This document shows positions 9,723-19,503 of a stretch of DNA of 64,000 nucleotides, one piece after another. This DNA comes from Cohaesibacter marisflavi. GTDB lineage: Bacteria; Pseudomonadota; Alphaproteobacteria; Rhizobiales; Cohaesibacteraceae. The stretch covers positions 62,001 through 126,000 of the forward strand of contig NZ_FOVR01000006.1 in the NCBI RefSeq assembly GCF_900115225.1, given 5' to 3'. Position numbers and translations under genes: made by a program. Under the pieces are notes generated by a model. That model made no database searches. It was not told where the DNA came from and saw nothing but the letters and a program-made list of their open reading frames with translations. Numbering within the stretch: position 1 is the first letter of the stretch; each line of letters starts with the position of its first letter.

Positions 9723-9828
9723 CAGAATATTTTATTCAGTATCGTTTTGAATTGTTTAAATTTGGTAATGCACAACCGACTTTTTGCACGGACAGCGAGA
9801 AAATTTTCAGCATGCTAACTGTCAGGAT

Positions 9829-10929
9829 TTAAGCATTTTTCTCTGAGTCGATAAAATCGCTGTGATTGACAACAATCTGCCCGATCAACAGGACCGGGAC
9901 AGCAATGAAGCCGCCAATTGGCCCCCACAGCCAGATCCAGCCGACCAGAGAAAGGAAGATCAGAAACGGATTGACCGTCATGATGCGCCCAAGCGCCAGA
10001 GGCGTCGCAAACTGCGCTTCGAGGAAATTGATAAAGAGATAAACAGCAGCTGGTGCCACGATCATCGAAAACTGCCCATAGAGCGAAAGCCCCACCGCAA
10101 GCATGATGCAGACCATAATCGCAGGCCCGATATAGATGATGAAGTTGAGCATACCAGCCAGAAGCCCCCATAGCATGGGTGATGGCACCCCAAGCATCCA
10201 CATAGCGCCGGAAACAACCACAGCCAGCAGCAGGTTGATCATGGAAACGCTCAGCATATAGCTGGAAAGGCGGCTCTCGACATCATCGAACATGGTCGCA
10301 AGCTTCTTGCGACGTGTGCCATGGTCCGCGCGCGTCAGGATCGAATAGCGCACCTGATGCCGCGTGGCGATGAAGAAAAACAGTCCCGCCAGAAACAGGA
10401 TGATCTGGGCCGCAAGCGAGGGAGCAAAAAAGGCAACCTGCTTGACGGTATCGCCACCAGCGACATTGACAGTCATTGAGGCAGGATCACCACCGGCAAT
10501 TTCACTGAACTGATCCTGAAGGCTGGCGAGCGAGGCAAACAGCCCCTTCCAGTTGGCCAGCTCGGCCTGCAAGCGCGACCAAATCACCGGCAGCCGATCC
10601 ATCCAGTCGGCCAACGGCACTGCAAAGCCCGTAATGGCAACACCGATAAGCGCAAGAAGCAGCAAGACCGCAGTCATGGCTGAAAACCAAGCCGGGACTC
10701 CATAGGCCTCGATGCGATCAACCAACGGCCCGAAAACCAAGCCGATAATCACAGCCAGAACCAGCGGTGAGAGAATGGACTGGGCGAAGTCCAGCGCCGC
10801 CACGAGCGTTACAAAACCGATTATGATCAGCGCGCTATAAGCGACGCGCCGCAACCGCTCTTCGGTTGTGATCCCCGTAACTTCTGCGCGTACAGATCCG
10901 GATTGGGCAGTGGGAAGCGAATTGGACAT
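9829..10929 (-). CDS. AI-2E family transporter (TqsA/PerM type)
   Basis: A 366-residue polytopic inner-membrane protein with about seven to eight hydrophobic segments, first at about residues 35-75 (LIIIGFVTLVAALDFAQSILSPLVLAVIIGLVFGPL). The central soluble stretch and late PxxWGLLAGMLNFIIYIGP block are characteristic of the AI-2E exporter family (PF01594). Characterised members export AI-2 or act as Na+/H+ antiporters, so the substrate is uncertain. The frame is open to 11025, but MSNSLPTAQSG at 10929 has GAGAG upstream and gives the usual family length. It is a single gene preceding ung on the same strand. Confidence 0.88.
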   Translation of the reverse strand: MSNSLPTAQSGSVRAEVTGITTEERLRRVAYSALIIIGFVTLVAALDFAQSILSPLVLAVIIGLVFGPLVDRIEAYGVPAWFSAMTAVLLLLALIGVAITGFAVPLADWMDRLPVIWSRLQAELANWKGLFASLASLQDQFSEIAGGDPASMTVNVAGGDTVKQVAFFAPSLAAQIILFLAGLFFFIATRHQVRYSILTRADHGTRRKKLATMFDDVESRLSSYMLSVSMINLLLAVVVSGAMWMLGVPSPMLWGLLAGMLNFIIYIGPAIMVCIMLAVGLSLYGQFSMIVAPAAVYLFINFLEAQFATPLALGRIMTVNPFLIFLSLVGWIWLWGPIGGFIAVPVLLIGQIVVNHSDFIDSEKNA

Positions 10930-11040
10930 AAAATAGCTCTCTGAACATGACTGCTTGTACCCACATTCAACGCCAGAGACCGCACCTTTGTTCCAAAGAA
11001 GCGGAGTAGCTTGTGCCCATAGCACTGCGCAAGAGAAAGC

Positions 11041-11751
11041 TCAGAGTGCGCACCAGTCGATGGGCGCACGGCCGTTTCCCTCAAGAAACCGATTGGCCCG
11101 AAGGAAACAGTGAGACCCCAGAAAGGCCTCGAAATCAACGCCCGCCTTGCGTGCGCCCAAGGGGCTCGGATGCGAGGTGCGGATCACCTGATGCCGGCCC
11201 TCGTCGATGCCCGCAGCCAGCTTGTGACTATGCTTGCCCCAGGCCAGAAAGACCACCGGATCAGCAGCCCTGTTGACACAGGAAAGCACCGCTGCGGTGA
11301 AAGCTTCCCACCCTCGTTTGGCATGGGAGGCGGAAGCGCCTTGTCGCAGTGTCATGGTGCTGTTGAGCATCAAGACGCCTTGTTCAGCCCATGCAGACAA
11401 ATCTCCATGGCCGGGCGGCACAAGGCCATAATCTGCGGCCAGTTCCTTGTAGATATTATTGAGCGAGCGCGGAGGCTTCACCCCATGCGGCACGGAAAAG
11501 GAGAGCCCCATGGCGTGAGGCACCATGCCCTCAAGACCCGGATAGGGGTCTTGACCGGTGATGACCACCTTCACCTTTTCCTGCGGTGTCTTGCGCAAGG
11601 CGTTCAGACGCAGCCCACGCTCGGGCAAAATCTGATAAAGCCGTTCTTCCTCTTTCAGCCAACGTTCAATCTCTGCAAGGCGTGGCTTTTCTGCAGCCAA
11701 AGCCTCGCGCCACCCTGCGCAGGCGGCCAATTCGTCAAGCAAGCTTTCCAT
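11041..11751 (-). CDS. ung: Uracil-DNA glycosylase, family 1
   Basis: A 236-residue DNA repair enzyme that removes uracil from DNA. The catalytic water-activating motif is ITGQDPYPG (D68), FSVP packs the uracil, LNSTMTLRQG is the strand motif, and SHPSPLGA is the DNA-intercalation loop with the catalytic His. The residue after Tyr is Pro rather than the His of E. coli Ung, a variant seen in some bacterial members. The reading frame is open far upstream (to 12240), but that extension lies inside the GNAT gene. The ATG at 11751 gives MESLLDELAA, begins four bases after the GNAT stop codon and yields the normal length, so the two genes form a tight operon. Confidence 0.94.
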   Translation of the reverse strand: MESLLDELAACAGWREALAAEKPRLAEIERWLKEEERLYQILPERGLRLNALRKTPQEKVKVVITGQDPYPGLEGMVPHAMGLSFSVPHGVKPPRSLNNIYKELAADYGLVPPGHGDLSAWAEQGVLMLNSTMTLRQGASASHAKRGWEAFTAAVLSCVNRAADPVVFLAWGKHSHKLAAGIDEGRHQVIRTSHPSPLGARKAGVDFEAFLGSHCFLRANRFLEGNGRAPIDWCAL

Positions 11752-11755
11752 CAGG

Positions 11756-12274
11756 TCAATTCCCAGCCAGCACAGCAAAGGCATCACCCCGCGCCACATA
11801 AAGACGTTCCGTATCGGACCATTCAAGCCCGCACGCTTCATAGAAGCCCTGCGCGTTGACATTGTTGGCATCAACAGACAAGCGCACATAGGCATAGCCC
11901 TTCGCAAGGCCATGCTGCGCCACCTGCTCAAGCAGCAAGCGTCCCAGCTTGAGGCCGCGCGCCTTGGGCGAGACATAAAGATCCTGAACATAAAGCCCCG
12001 GCTTACCCGCCCATGTCGAGAAGCTGTCAAAGAACAGGCACATGCCCACCGCGTCCCCCGCGACCTCGGCAATGATCGCCTCAAATCTGGGTCGATCACC
12101 AAAGCCATGGATCTCATAATCGGCCACGCTGGCCGTGTGCTTGCCAGCCTCATCCAGATAGTTGGCAAGATCGGCAACCATCTGATGGATAAGCGCTGCA
12201 TCCTCCCGCTTTGCAAGACGGAAGGAAACAGACGCACCATTGGTATCGCACGTGGTGTCAGATGAAGAGGTCAT
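11756..12274 (-). CDS. GNAT family N-acetyltransferase
   Basis: A 172-residue acetyl-CoA-dependent acetyltransferase. The pattern resembles diamine/spermidine acetyltransferase-like GNATs: SFRLAKREDAALIHQMVADLANYL at the N-terminus, the beta4 strand PGLYVQDLYVSPKARGLKLGRLLLEQVA carrying the acetyl-CoA pyrophosphate loop (RGLKLG), and VDANNVNAQGFYEACGL near the end. The substrate is unknown. The frame is open to 12343, but MTSSSDTTCD at 12274 has AAGG about 8 nt upstream. It is immediately followed by ung with a 4-bp gap, so they are cotranscribed; the functional link is not obvious. Confidence 0.85.
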   Translation of the reverse strand: MTSSSDTTCDTNGASVSFRLAKREDAALIHQMVADLANYLDEAGKHTASVADYEIHGFGDRPRFEAIIAEVAGDAVGMCLFFDSFSTWAGKPGLYVQDLYVSPKARGLKLGRLLLEQVAQHGLAKGYAYVRLSVDANNVNAQGFYEACGLEWSDTERLYVARGDAFAVLAGN

Positions 12275-12393
12275 GAGAAGAGCCTTGCAGAATGTCTGAT
12301 TTTGGCTTGGACCATACAGAGCTTTGCCCCAACAATCAAACACACCTTGCCCCGCCCCATGGGTGCGGCATCTCCAACAACCCCCTCCATCTC

Positions 12394-12423
12394 AAAATTA
12401 AATCAATCGATTGATTAAATTTT
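12394..12423. promoter_or_regulatory. Palindromic operator candidate for the CecR-type regulator
   Basis: A 30-bp palindrome with a perfect 16-bp core AATCAATCGATTGATT (12401-12416) and only one mismatched base pair in the full span. It ends 61 bp before the tetR start codon. TetR proteins bind such sites and usually repress their own operon. Confidence 0.65.
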
Positions 12424-12484
12424 ACGTCGGTGCTACATTGCGCTTCAGACAATAGCAAAATGCGCAACCAGTCAGCGACATCCC

Positions 12485-13138
12485 ATGGCACAAACCCGAT
12501 CGGACACAACTAAAACATTGCTCATAATGGCAGCCTTCAAGCTCTTTGCTGAAAAAGGCTATGAGGGTGCTTCCACGCGCGAAATTGCCGCAGCGGCCCA
12601 AACCAACATCGCCTCGATCAACTATCATTTCGGCGGCAAGGCCGGCTTGCGGCTGGCATGCGCAGAAACCATCGTCGCCCGCTTCAACCGCCTGCGGCAG
12701 GACCCCGAAGCGATCCAACTGCCCACTTGTCTCAAAGAGCCACAGTCCCTGTTTGAGAATGCCTTGCTGCGACAAGCTGTCGTAATCTTGAGCCTTGAAG
12801 AAGCGCAGCCGATCATGCGGTTCATGTTGCGCGAAGCCCATGAAGAAGGCGAAGTCTTTGAGCATGTCTATGCACATTTCTTCAATCCCACCTTCACCAT
12901 GCTCTACCAGCTTTTCCTGCAAGCAACCGGCAGAGACGATAGCGAGGCGGAGCGAGAGGAGTTGAAGGTCGCGATTTTCTCCCAGATCAGCATGCTCGCC
13001 TATTTCCGCATCGGCGAGCCAGTCATTCTGCGCCACCAAAACTGGTCCTCCTATCAGTCTGGCCAAATCGATATCATCCTTCAGGTTTTACAAACCAACA
13101 TTCGCAATATCGTTGAAACCTACAGGAGAAAAACATGA
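12485..13138 (+). CDS. TetR/AcrR family regulator, CecR (YbiH) type
   Basis: A 217-residue repressor. The N-terminal TetR helix-turn-helix (residues 11-57) reads AAFKLFAEKGYEGASTREIAAAAQTNIASINYHFGGK. The C-terminal part, with NALLRQAVVILSLEEAQPIMRFMLREA and LYQLFLQATGRDDSEAEREEL, resembles the DUF1956 ligand domain of CecR. In E. coli CecR controls the ybhGFSR exporter genes, and here the same kinds of genes follow directly, which supports the assignment by context. Its stop overlaps the next start (ATGA at 13135-13138), so the two are translationally coupled. The palindrome at 12394-12423 is the likely autoregulatory site. The inducer is unknown. Confidence 0.88.
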   Translation: MAQTRSDTTKTLLIMAAFKLFAEKGYEGASTREIAAAAQTNIASINYHFGGKAGLRLACAETIVARFNRLRQDPEAIQLPTCLKEPQSLFENALLRQAVVILSLEEAQPIMRFMLREAHEEGEVFEHVYAHFFNPTFTMLYQLFLQATGRDDSEAEREELKVAIFSQISMLAYFRIGEPVILRHQNWSSYQSGQIDIILQVLQTNIRNIVETYRRKT

Positions 13139-14097
13139 GTTTTCTCTGCTCCCTTCCCGTCATCGGCGTTTTGATCGCCGCATGCCTGCCCCCCTCCCCA
13201 TTGGCGACAGGCTATGTGGAAGGCACCTATATCAAAGTCGCTCCCATAGAGACGGCTAGGATCATCGACGTACCTGTGCAACGGGGCGATCATGTCGTTC
13301 CTGACCAGATCGTCGCACGCCTTGAAAAACAGGATGCAGCCATCGCCGTAGACAATGCCAAGGCCGCCCTGTCGCAGGCCAAAAGCACGCTGGCCAATCT
13401 GGAGCAGGGCGCCCGACCGGAGAAGATCGCGGCCCTTCAGGCCTCTCTGAAAGCCGCCGAATTAAGCGCACGGCAAGCAGAGCGTGACATGACGCGCCAG
13501 CGCACCCTGCTTGAAAAGGGGTCTGTTGCCCAAAGCGTTTATGACACCGCCCGCACAGCCTATGACGTGGCCAAGGCACAGGCCGAGGAAATCCGCTCCA
13601 ATCTGGCCTATACCAGCCTGCCAGCCCGAGAGAATGAAATCGCAGCAGCCAAGGCTGCGGTAGAACAGGCCGAGGCCGCGCTCAAATCTGCGCAATGGAA
13701 AGAGGAACAACGCACTCTTATGGCATCCGTCACCGGTGTGGTGACGGACATCATCCACGAAGCAGGCGAGATGGCCGGCCCTCAGGTGCCCATTCTAGAA
13801 ATTCTGCCCGATGATGGCATTAAGCTGAAACTCTACATTCCCGAGGAAAGCCTCGCCAGCATCCAGATGGGCAGCAAACTGACCATCACCTGCGATTCCT
13901 GCGGCGATGATCTCAGCGCTACCGTAAGCTACATTTCAGACGGGCCGGAATTCACCCCACCGGTGATCTATTCCCTCGAAAACCGGCAGAAACTCGTCTA
14001 TCTCATCGAAGCCAAAGCCAGCGAGGGATCAAAACTCAATCCCGGTCAAATCGTCTCGGCATGGCTGACAGATGCAGGGAGCGGAGGCAGCAGATGA
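13135..14097 (+). CDS. HlyD-family periplasmic adaptor, YbhG-like
   Basis: A 320-residue membrane-fusion protein linking an inner-membrane ABC exporter to the outer membrane. The hydrophobic N-terminus ends in VLIAAC, which fits a lipobox although the basic n-region is missing. The biotinyl-lipoyl half VQRGDHVVPDQIVARLEKQDA (about 44-64) precedes a coiled-coil hairpin rich in Ala, Lys and Glu (about 70-190). The second lipoyl half and beta-barrel (GVVTDIIHEAGEMAGPQVPILEI) follow. It overlaps both neighbours by ATGA, so regulator, adaptor and ATPase are coupled. It matches E. coli YbhG in size and order. The substrate is unknown; YbhG-type systems handle drugs and cations. Confidence 0.88.
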   Translation: MSFLCSLPVIGVLIAACLPPSPLATGYVEGTYIKVAPIETARIIDVPVQRGDHVVPDQIVARLEKQDAAIAVDNAKAALSQAKSTLANLEQGARPEKIAALQASLKAAELSARQAERDMTRQRTLLEKGSVAQSVYDTARTAYDVAKAQAEEIRSNLAYTSLPARENEIAAAKAAVEQAEAALKSAQWKEEQRTLMASVTGVVTDIIHEAGEMAGPQVPILEILPDDGIKLKLYIPEESLASIQMGSKLTITCDSCGDDLSATVSYISDGPEFTPPVIYSLENRQKLVYLIEAKASEGSKLNPGQIVSAWLTDAGSGGSR

Positions 14098-15032
14098 AGG
14101 CGATCGACGTCCGCAATCTGGTCAAACGCTTTGGCGACAAGACGGTGGTCGACAATGTAACCCTGTCAGTTGAGGAAGGCGAGATTTCCGGCTTCCTCGG
14201 CCCTAACGGGTCCGGTAAAACGACCACCATCCGCGTCATGTGTGGTCTGCTCACCCCCGATGCAGGCGAAGGCTCTGTGCTGGGGTATGATCTGCATGCC
14301 GATCAACTCAAGATCAAGCGGCAGGTGGGCTATATGACACAGAAATTCTCCTTCTATACCGATCTGACGATTGAGGAGAATCTCTACTTTGTTGCCCGTC
14401 TTTACGGCCTGTCGCCCGCCCGCACCTATGTGCGTGACACACTGGACAAACTCGGCCTCACCTCTCGGCGCCATCAATTAGCGGGCTTGCTTTCAGGCGG
14501 TTGGAAGCAGCGACTGGCGCTTGCCGCCTGCATCATGCACAAGCCAAAGCTGCTGCTGCTCGATGAACCAACCGCGGGAGTTGACCCCAAGGCGCGACGG
14601 GAATTCTGGGATGAAATCCACGATCTCGCAGCCGGAGGCATGACAGTCATGGTCTCTACCCACTATATGGACGAAGCCGAACGCTGCCACCGTATCAACT
14701 ATATCGCCTATGGCAAATTGCTCACCTCGGGCACCGTTGATGAGGTTGTCGCCCAGGCGGGCCTTCACACCTTCATTCTCTCAGGCAAAGGCGCTCAATC
14801 GGCCTCGCGCATGTTGCAGGCTGAGAACGGGGTCGACCAGATCGCCCCCTTCGGTAACAGCCTGCATGTGGTGGGCAAGAACAAGGCCCTGCTGGAAACC
14901 GCGGTCAACAAGGCGAGCCATCAGTTTGACGTCCGTTGCGAACCCGGCCAGACCACCCTTGAGGATGTTTTCATCCAATATATGAGTGGCTCCACAGACA
15001 ACATGGCCGAGCCGGAACTGGAGGGAAAATGA
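14094..15032 (+). CDS. ABC exporter ATP-binding protein, YbhF-like (single ATPase domain)
   Basis: A 312-residue cytoplasmic ATPase. Walker A is GPNGSGKTT (about residues 38-46), the Q-loop is YMTQKFSFY, the signature is LSGGWKQRLAL and Walker B is [13 protein letters not shown] with a following H-loop STHYMDEAE. These fit the DrrA/YbhF class that powers ABC-2 permeases. E. coli YbhF is a tandem double ATPase of nearly twice this length, so this is a single-domain version. The open frame starts at 14061, but the ATG at 14094 overlaps the adaptor stop and begins MKAIDVRNLVKRFG. The C-terminal 80 residues hold the usual regulatory domain of this class. Confidence 0.93.
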   Translation: MKAIDVRNLVKRFGDKTVVDNVTLSVEEGEISGFLGPNGSGKTTTIRVMCGLLTPDAGEGSVLGYDLHADQLKIKRQVGYMTQKFSFYTDLTIEENLYFVARLYGLSPARTYVRDTLDKLGLTSRRHQLAGLLSGGWKQRLALAACIMHKPKLLLLDEPTAGVDPKARREFWDEIHDLAAGGMTVMVSTHYMDEAERCHRINYIAYGKLLTSGTVDEVVAQAGLHTFILSGKGAQSASRMLQAENGVDQIAPFGNSLHVVGKNKALLETAVNKASHQFDVRCEPGQTTLEDVFIQYMSGSTDNMAEPELEGK

Positions 15033-15033
15033 T

Positions 15034-16158
15034 ATGAACCATCTCTTCTCCTTCTCCCGCCTCTTTGCCTTGCTTGCCAAGGAAATGACCCAGATGATGC
15101 GCGACCGCATCACCTTCGGCATGATGATAGGCATTCCCCTTGTGCAATTGGCCCTGTTCGGCTTTGCCATCAACACCGACCCCAAACAATTGCCAGCGGC
15201 GCTGGTGACGACATCGCAGGACCAGTTTACCCGCGCCATCGTTTCTGCGCTTGAGGTCACAAATTACTACCGCTTCGACTATGTCGGCATTTCGGCTAAA
15301 GACGCCGACGAGCTGATGCTGGAGGGCAAGGTCTCCTTCATTGTCACCATTCCGGCAGACCTCTCAAAGCGTGTACTGCGTGGCGATGAACCGCAAATTC
15401 TCATAGAGGCCGATGCGTCGGACCCTTCTGCGTCATCTGGCGCCGTGTCCACGCTTTCGACCGTTGCCAAGCAGGCCCTCACCCGCGCGTTGGGCACCCA
15501 GAGCCAGCAAGACAGCCAGTTGGATATCGTCGTCCATCGTCGCTATAACCCCGAAGGCATTTCACAATATAACATCGTCCCCGGTCTACTCGGCGTTATC
15601 CTACAGTTGGTCATGGTGATGATGACCGCCATGGCCCTCACCCGCGAAGTGGAACGCGGCACGATGGAAAATCTGCTTGCCATGCCTGCCACTCCCTTCG
15701 AGATCATGTTAGGCAAGATATTGCCTTATCTCGGCGTTGGTGCCGTGCAGGTCATTGTTATTCTGGTTGCGGCCAAGATGGTCTTCCATGTACCCTTTGT
15801 GGGCTCTCTGGCGCTGCTGATCAGCGGCATTCTGGTTTTCATCTCGTCGCTTGTGCTGATCGGCTATTTCATCTCCACTGTCGCTGGCAGCCAGATGCAG
15901 GCCATGCAGATGAGTTTCTTCTTCTTCCTGCCTTCCCTGATGTTGTCGGGCTTCATGTTCCCCTTCAAGGGCATGCCTTATTGGGCCCAGATGATTGGTG
16001 AAATTTTCCCGCTCACCCATTTCTTGCGCCTTGTGCGCGGGGTGATGCTCAAGGGGGCAGATCTGGAGGCGATGCGATCCCCCATGCTTGCTCTCATGGG
16101 CTTCACCATCATTCTTGTCATTCTCTCCCTTGCCCGTTTCCGCAAGACTCTGGATTGA
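15034..16158 (+). CDS. ABC-2 type permease, YbhS/YbhR-like
   Basis: A 374-residue membrane protein with one N-terminal membrane segment (about residues 25-45, FGMMIGIPLVQLALFGFAIN), a large periplasmic domain (about 50-175) and five C-terminal membrane segments, as in the ABC2_membrane_3 family. The motif LTREVERGTMENLLAMPATPFEIMLGKILPY is diagnostic. It starts two bases after the ATPase stop. E. coli has two permeases in this operon (YbhS and YbhR); only one is present here, so it probably works as a homodimer. The downstream spacing of about 170 bp to the next ATPase suggests a second exporter unit. Confidence 0.9.
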   Translation: MNHLFSFSRLFALLAKEMTQMMRDRITFGMMIGIPLVQLALFGFAINTDPKQLPAALVTTSQDQFTRAIVSALEVTNYYRFDYVGISAKDADELMLEGKVSFIVTIPADLSKRVLRGDEPQILIEADASDPSASSGAVSTLSTVAKQALTRALGTQSQQDSQLDIVVHRRYNPEGISQYNIVPGLLGVILQLVMVMMTAMALTREVERGTMENLLAMPATPFEIMLGKILPYLGVGAVQVIVILVAAKMVFHVPFVGSLALLISGILVFISSLVLIGYFISTVAGSQMQAMQMSFFFFLPSLMLSGFMFPFKGMPYWAQMIGEIFPLTHFLRLVRGVMLKGADLEAMRSPMLALMGFTIILVILSLARFRKTLD

Positions 16159-16330
16159 TACGGGAAATGATCTCAGGATTGAATCTTGGATTTGTCTGGG
16201 AAAAGAGCCAGCAAGAAGCAAAGAAATGATGTATGATAAACGGAGCGCGAAAAGGTCGAGATACAAACCAATCTTGATGCGACACGCTCAATAAGGCTCC
16301 CCTACCCGACCCCTCAGTGAGGCAACTCAG

Positions 16331-17053
16331 ATGCAGGACAATTCAGGCAAGCCTTTCGCCTTCAGAACACAGGGCCTCACCAAGGTCTATGGCGAAGGCA
16401 ATGCAGCGGTTCACGCCCTGCGCGGCGTGGATCTGGAAATTCCTGCTGGCGAGATCGTGGTTTTGCTCGGCCCCTCGGGCAGCGGCAAATCCACCTTGCT
16501 CAACATCATCGGCGGACTGGATAGCGCCACCGATGGCGACGTCTATTTTCAAGACCTCTGCCTATCCGATCTGCCGGACGACAAGCTGACCCTCTATCGC
16601 CGCGATCATGTGGGCTTTGTTTTCCAGTTCTACAATCTGATGCCAAGCCTGACGGCCCATGAGAATGTCGAGCTCGTCACAGAGATTGCCGATGATCCAT
16701 TGGAGCCAGAAGAAGCCTTGGCGCTGGTTGGCCTTGCCGAGCGCGCCGATCATTTCCCTGCCCAACTCTCGGGCGGCGAACAGCAACGTGTTGCCATCGC
16801 ACGCGCCATTGCCAAGCAACCCACCGTTCTCTTCTGTGATGAGCCTACCGGCGCGCTCGATAGCAAGACCGGTAAGGTGGTGCTCAAGGTGCTCAAGGAT
16901 ATCAACGAGAAGCTGGGCGCGACCGTACTCATCGTCACCCATGCAGCCAACACCGCTGCCATGGCTGACCGCGTCATTCATTTCGCCGATGGTCACATCA
17001 GGGAAGTGGTGGAGAATGACGCAAAGCGCGACCCTGAAGACATCGAGTGGTAG
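16331..17053 (+). CDS. ABC exporter ATP-binding protein, MacB/LolD-like
   Basis: A 240-residue ATPase of the type VII (mechanotransmission) ABC class. Walker A is GPSGSGKST (about residues 47-55), the Q-loop [20 protein letters not shown], the signature [16 protein letters not shown] and Walker [17 protein letters not shown], followed by VTHAAN. These motifs match LolD/MacB/FtsE-like proteins that pair with FtsX-fold permeases. The next gene is such a permease, 12 bp downstream, so the pair is one exporter. It uses ATP on the cytoplasmic side to move periplasmic substrate through conformational coupling. Confidence 0.93.
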   Translation: MQDNSGKPFAFRTQGLTKVYGEGNAAVHALRGVDLEIPAGEIVVLLGPSGSGKSTLLNIIGGLDSATDGDVYFQDLCLSDLPDDKLTLYRRDHVGFVFQFYNLMPSLTAHENVELVTEIADDPLEPEEALALVGLAERADHFPAQLSGGEQQRVAIARAIAKQPTVLFCDEPTGALDSKTGKVVLKVLKDINEKLGATVLIVTHAANTAAMADRVIHFADGHIREVVENDAKRDPEDIEW

Positions 17054-17065
17054 GAGAGGCATCCC

Positions 17066-19429
17066 ATGTCACCACTTGACCAAAAGCTGACACGCGATCT
17101 CTGGCGCATCAAGGGGCAAGCCATTGCAATTGCCATGGTGATCGCCACCGGCGTCACGTTGCTGGTGATGATGGCCGGTGTCATCAACTCGCTGGAAGAA
17201 ACCCGACGGGTCTATTATGAGCGCCACCGTCTCGGGGATGTCTTCGCTCCAGTCAAGCGCGCCCCTTCCCATATTATCCGCAAACTGGCAGCCCTGCCTG
17301 GCATTTCCGCAGCCGAGGGGCGTATCACCGGTTCCGCATTGATCAGCCTGCCGAGCCTTGATCTGCCATTACGTGCCATCGCCATCTCCCTGCCCGACAG
17401 TGGAGAACCACGCCTTAACGCCATTCACCTTACCGACGGACGTCGGATGGATGCCAAGGATGCCGACGAGATCGTCCTGCTCAACAGTTTTGCCCATGCG
17501 CATAATCTCAAACCAGGCGATACTCTGTCGGCCACGATGAACGGCGCCAAACGCACCTTGACCATCGTCGGCCTCGCCCAGTCGCCGGAATATCTCTACA
17601 GCGTCGCACCGGGGGAAATGATCTCTGATGACAGCCGCTTCGGTGTCATCTGGATGAGCCGCACCGCCCTTGCCGCCGCCTTCGACATGCAAGGGGCTTT
17701 CAACGAAGCCATTCTCTCCATCGGGCGCAGCAACAATCTGCAGGCAACGCTAGATCGGGTCGACAGCATTCTCTCGCCCTATGGTGGGCTCGGTTCCTAT
17801 GGCCTCAAGGACCTTACGTCCAACCGCTTCGTCACCGAAGAAATCGAAGGCATGCGCTCTTCGTCTCGTGTTGTGCCACCATTATTTCTGGCCGTTGCGG
17901 CCTTCCTGCTCAACATCGTCATTTCCCGCATGGTGGAAGCAGAGCGCGAACAGATCGGCCTCATCAAGGCCTTCGGCTACACCAACAGGGAAGTGGGCCT
18001 GCACTATTTCAAGTTTGTGCTGGTCATCGCCATCGGCGGCGCCCTTCTGGGCTGTATCGGCGGCATAGCCCTTGGGCGAGCCATGATGCCGCTTTACCTC
18101 ACCTATTACAAATTCCCCATGCTGGTCTTCCGGCTTGACCCGGCCTCTTTTGCCACGGCAATCCTCACGTCCATCGCGGCGGCCTCTGCCGGTGGTCTTC
18201 TGGTGTTGCGCAAGGTCTTTGCCCTCACGCCAGCGGTTGCCATGCGCCCGCCAGCACCGCCGGATTATTCCAGAACCAATCGCTTCGGCAAACGCCTCAA
18301 CCACCTGCTCGATCAACCCAGCCGCATGGTACTGAGGCGCATCACCCGTCAACCGGGACGGATGATCGGCTCTCTTATGGGCATCGCCTGCGGCATGGCG
18401 CTTTCAGTTTCAATGATCTCCATGCTGGCAGGCTTTGACCACACCATTGACCTCACCTACACGGTGATGGACCGATCCGATGTGACCGTAACCTTCACCC
18501 ATCCCTTGGGGGCAAAAACCATCCACGAACTGGAAAGCATCCCCGGAATCATCGAAACAGAGCCAGAGCGCAGCATCGCCGTCGTCTTTCACAATGGCGT
18601 GGAAAGCTATCGCGGCGCCATCACCGGACTTGTACCCCACCCGCGCCTGAAACGGGCGCTCGATGAAAAGAGCGCACCCATTACCCTGCCCGAGCGCGGC
18701 ATCATCCTGTCGCGGTCTCTGGCGACAGAACTGGATATCCAACCCGGAGAGATCCTCAATATCGATGTGCTGGAAGGCGCCCGCCCCAGCTTGCGCGTTC
18801 CGGTGAGCGGCGTGGCCGAGAGCCTGCTGGGCTCCCCCGCCTATATGCAGATGGATACACTGACCAGACTATTGGGCGAACCGGGACGCATTTCTGCTGT
18901 CTATCTACGCATTGACAAAAACAGAGCCAGCGCCATCTTCAGGGCGCTCAAGAGCCGCCCCTATGTGGCCGGTGTCAGCATGAAATCAGACGCCCGCGCC
19001 GCCTTCCAGAAAATGATGGATACCGGCGCAGGCTCCATGCGCTACATCATGTTGGTCATCGCGGCAGTCATCACCTTCGGCATCGTCTATAACGCCGCCC
19101 GCATCGCTTTTGCCGAACGTCAGCGCGACCTTGCCAGTCTCAGGGTGATGGGTTTCACCCGATCGGAAGTCTCTTTCGTTCTGTTAGGGGAACTGGCGGT
19201 CATCACGCTGGCCGCCCTGCCAATCGGCTCCATTCTGGGCTATTATTTCACCATGGTGATTGCCAAGGGGTTCAGCACGGATCTTTACCAGATCCCGATC
19301 CTTTTCATCCCCGAAAGCTACGGCAGAGCGGCGCTTGCGGTCCTTGCTGCCTCTGTTTTTTCAGGCTGGATCGTGCGGCGCGATATTGATCGCGCAGATC
19401 TCGTCTCGGCCCTGAAAATACGGGAATGA
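17066..19429 (+). CDS. FtsX-like ABC permease with two FtsX domains
   Basis: A 787-residue inner-membrane protein. One membrane segment lies near the N-terminus (AIAIAMVIATGVTLLVMMAGVI, about 20-41), followed by a periplasmic MacB-like domain. A first FtsX block at about 270-400 includes SRMVEAEREQIGLIKAFGYTNREVGLHY. A fifth membrane segment at about 440 precedes a second periplasmic domain, and a second FtsX block lies at about 655-775 (AFAERQRDLASLRVMGFTRSEVSFVLLGE). This doubled layout fits the predicted permease family with about ten membrane segments in one chain. GGAG lies upstream of the ATG at 17066. It partners the ATPase before it and the adaptor after it. Confidence 0.9.
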   Translation: MSPLDQKLTRDLWRIKGQAIAIAMVIATGVTLLVMMAGVINSLEETRRVYYERHRLGDVFAPVKRAPSHIIRKLAALPGISAAEGRITGSALISLPSLDLPLRAIAISLPDSGEPRLNAIHLTDGRRMDAKDADEIVLLNSFAHAHNLKPGDTLSATMNGAKRTLTIVGLAQSPEYLYSVAPGEMISDDSRFGVIWMSRTALAAAFDMQGAFNEAILSIGRSNNLQATLDRVDSILSPYGGLGSYGLKDLTSNRFVTEEIEGMRSSSRVVPPLFLAVAAFLLNIVISRMVEAEREQIGLIKAFGYTNREVGLHYFKFVLVIAIGGALLGCIGGIALGRAMMPLYLTYYKFPMLVFRLDPASFATAILTSIAAASAGGLLVLRKVFALTPAVAMRPPAPPDYSRTNRFGKRLNHLLDQPSRMVLRRITRQPGRMIGSLMGIACGMALSVSMISMLAGFDHTIDLTYTVMDRSDVTVTFTHPLGAKTIHELESIPGIIETEPERSIAVVFHNGVESYRGAITGLVPHPRLKRALDEKSAPITLPERGIILSRSLATELDIQPGEILNIDVLEGARPSLRVPVSGVAESLLGSPAYMQMDTLTRLLGEPGRISAVYLRIDKNRASAIFRALKSRPYVAGVSMKSDARAAFQKMMDTGAGSMRYIMLVIAAVITFGIVYNAARIAFAERQRDLASLRVMGFTRSEVSFVLLGELAVITLAALPIGSILGYYFTMVIAKGFSTDLYQIPILFIPESYGRAALAVLAASVFSGWIVRRDIDRADLVSALKIRE

Positions 19430-19503
19430 AAATACGGGAGTAAGCAAGAGGCAGAAATGAATATCAACACAGCGGCAATTGCAAACCGAAAGGGCTAACA
19501 GTC

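Noticed and set aside
11752-12240. Upstream extension of the ung frame (would give 399 residues)
   Set aside because: The extension overlaps the GNAT gene out of frame and adds no domain; MESLLDELAA at 11751 is the Ung start.
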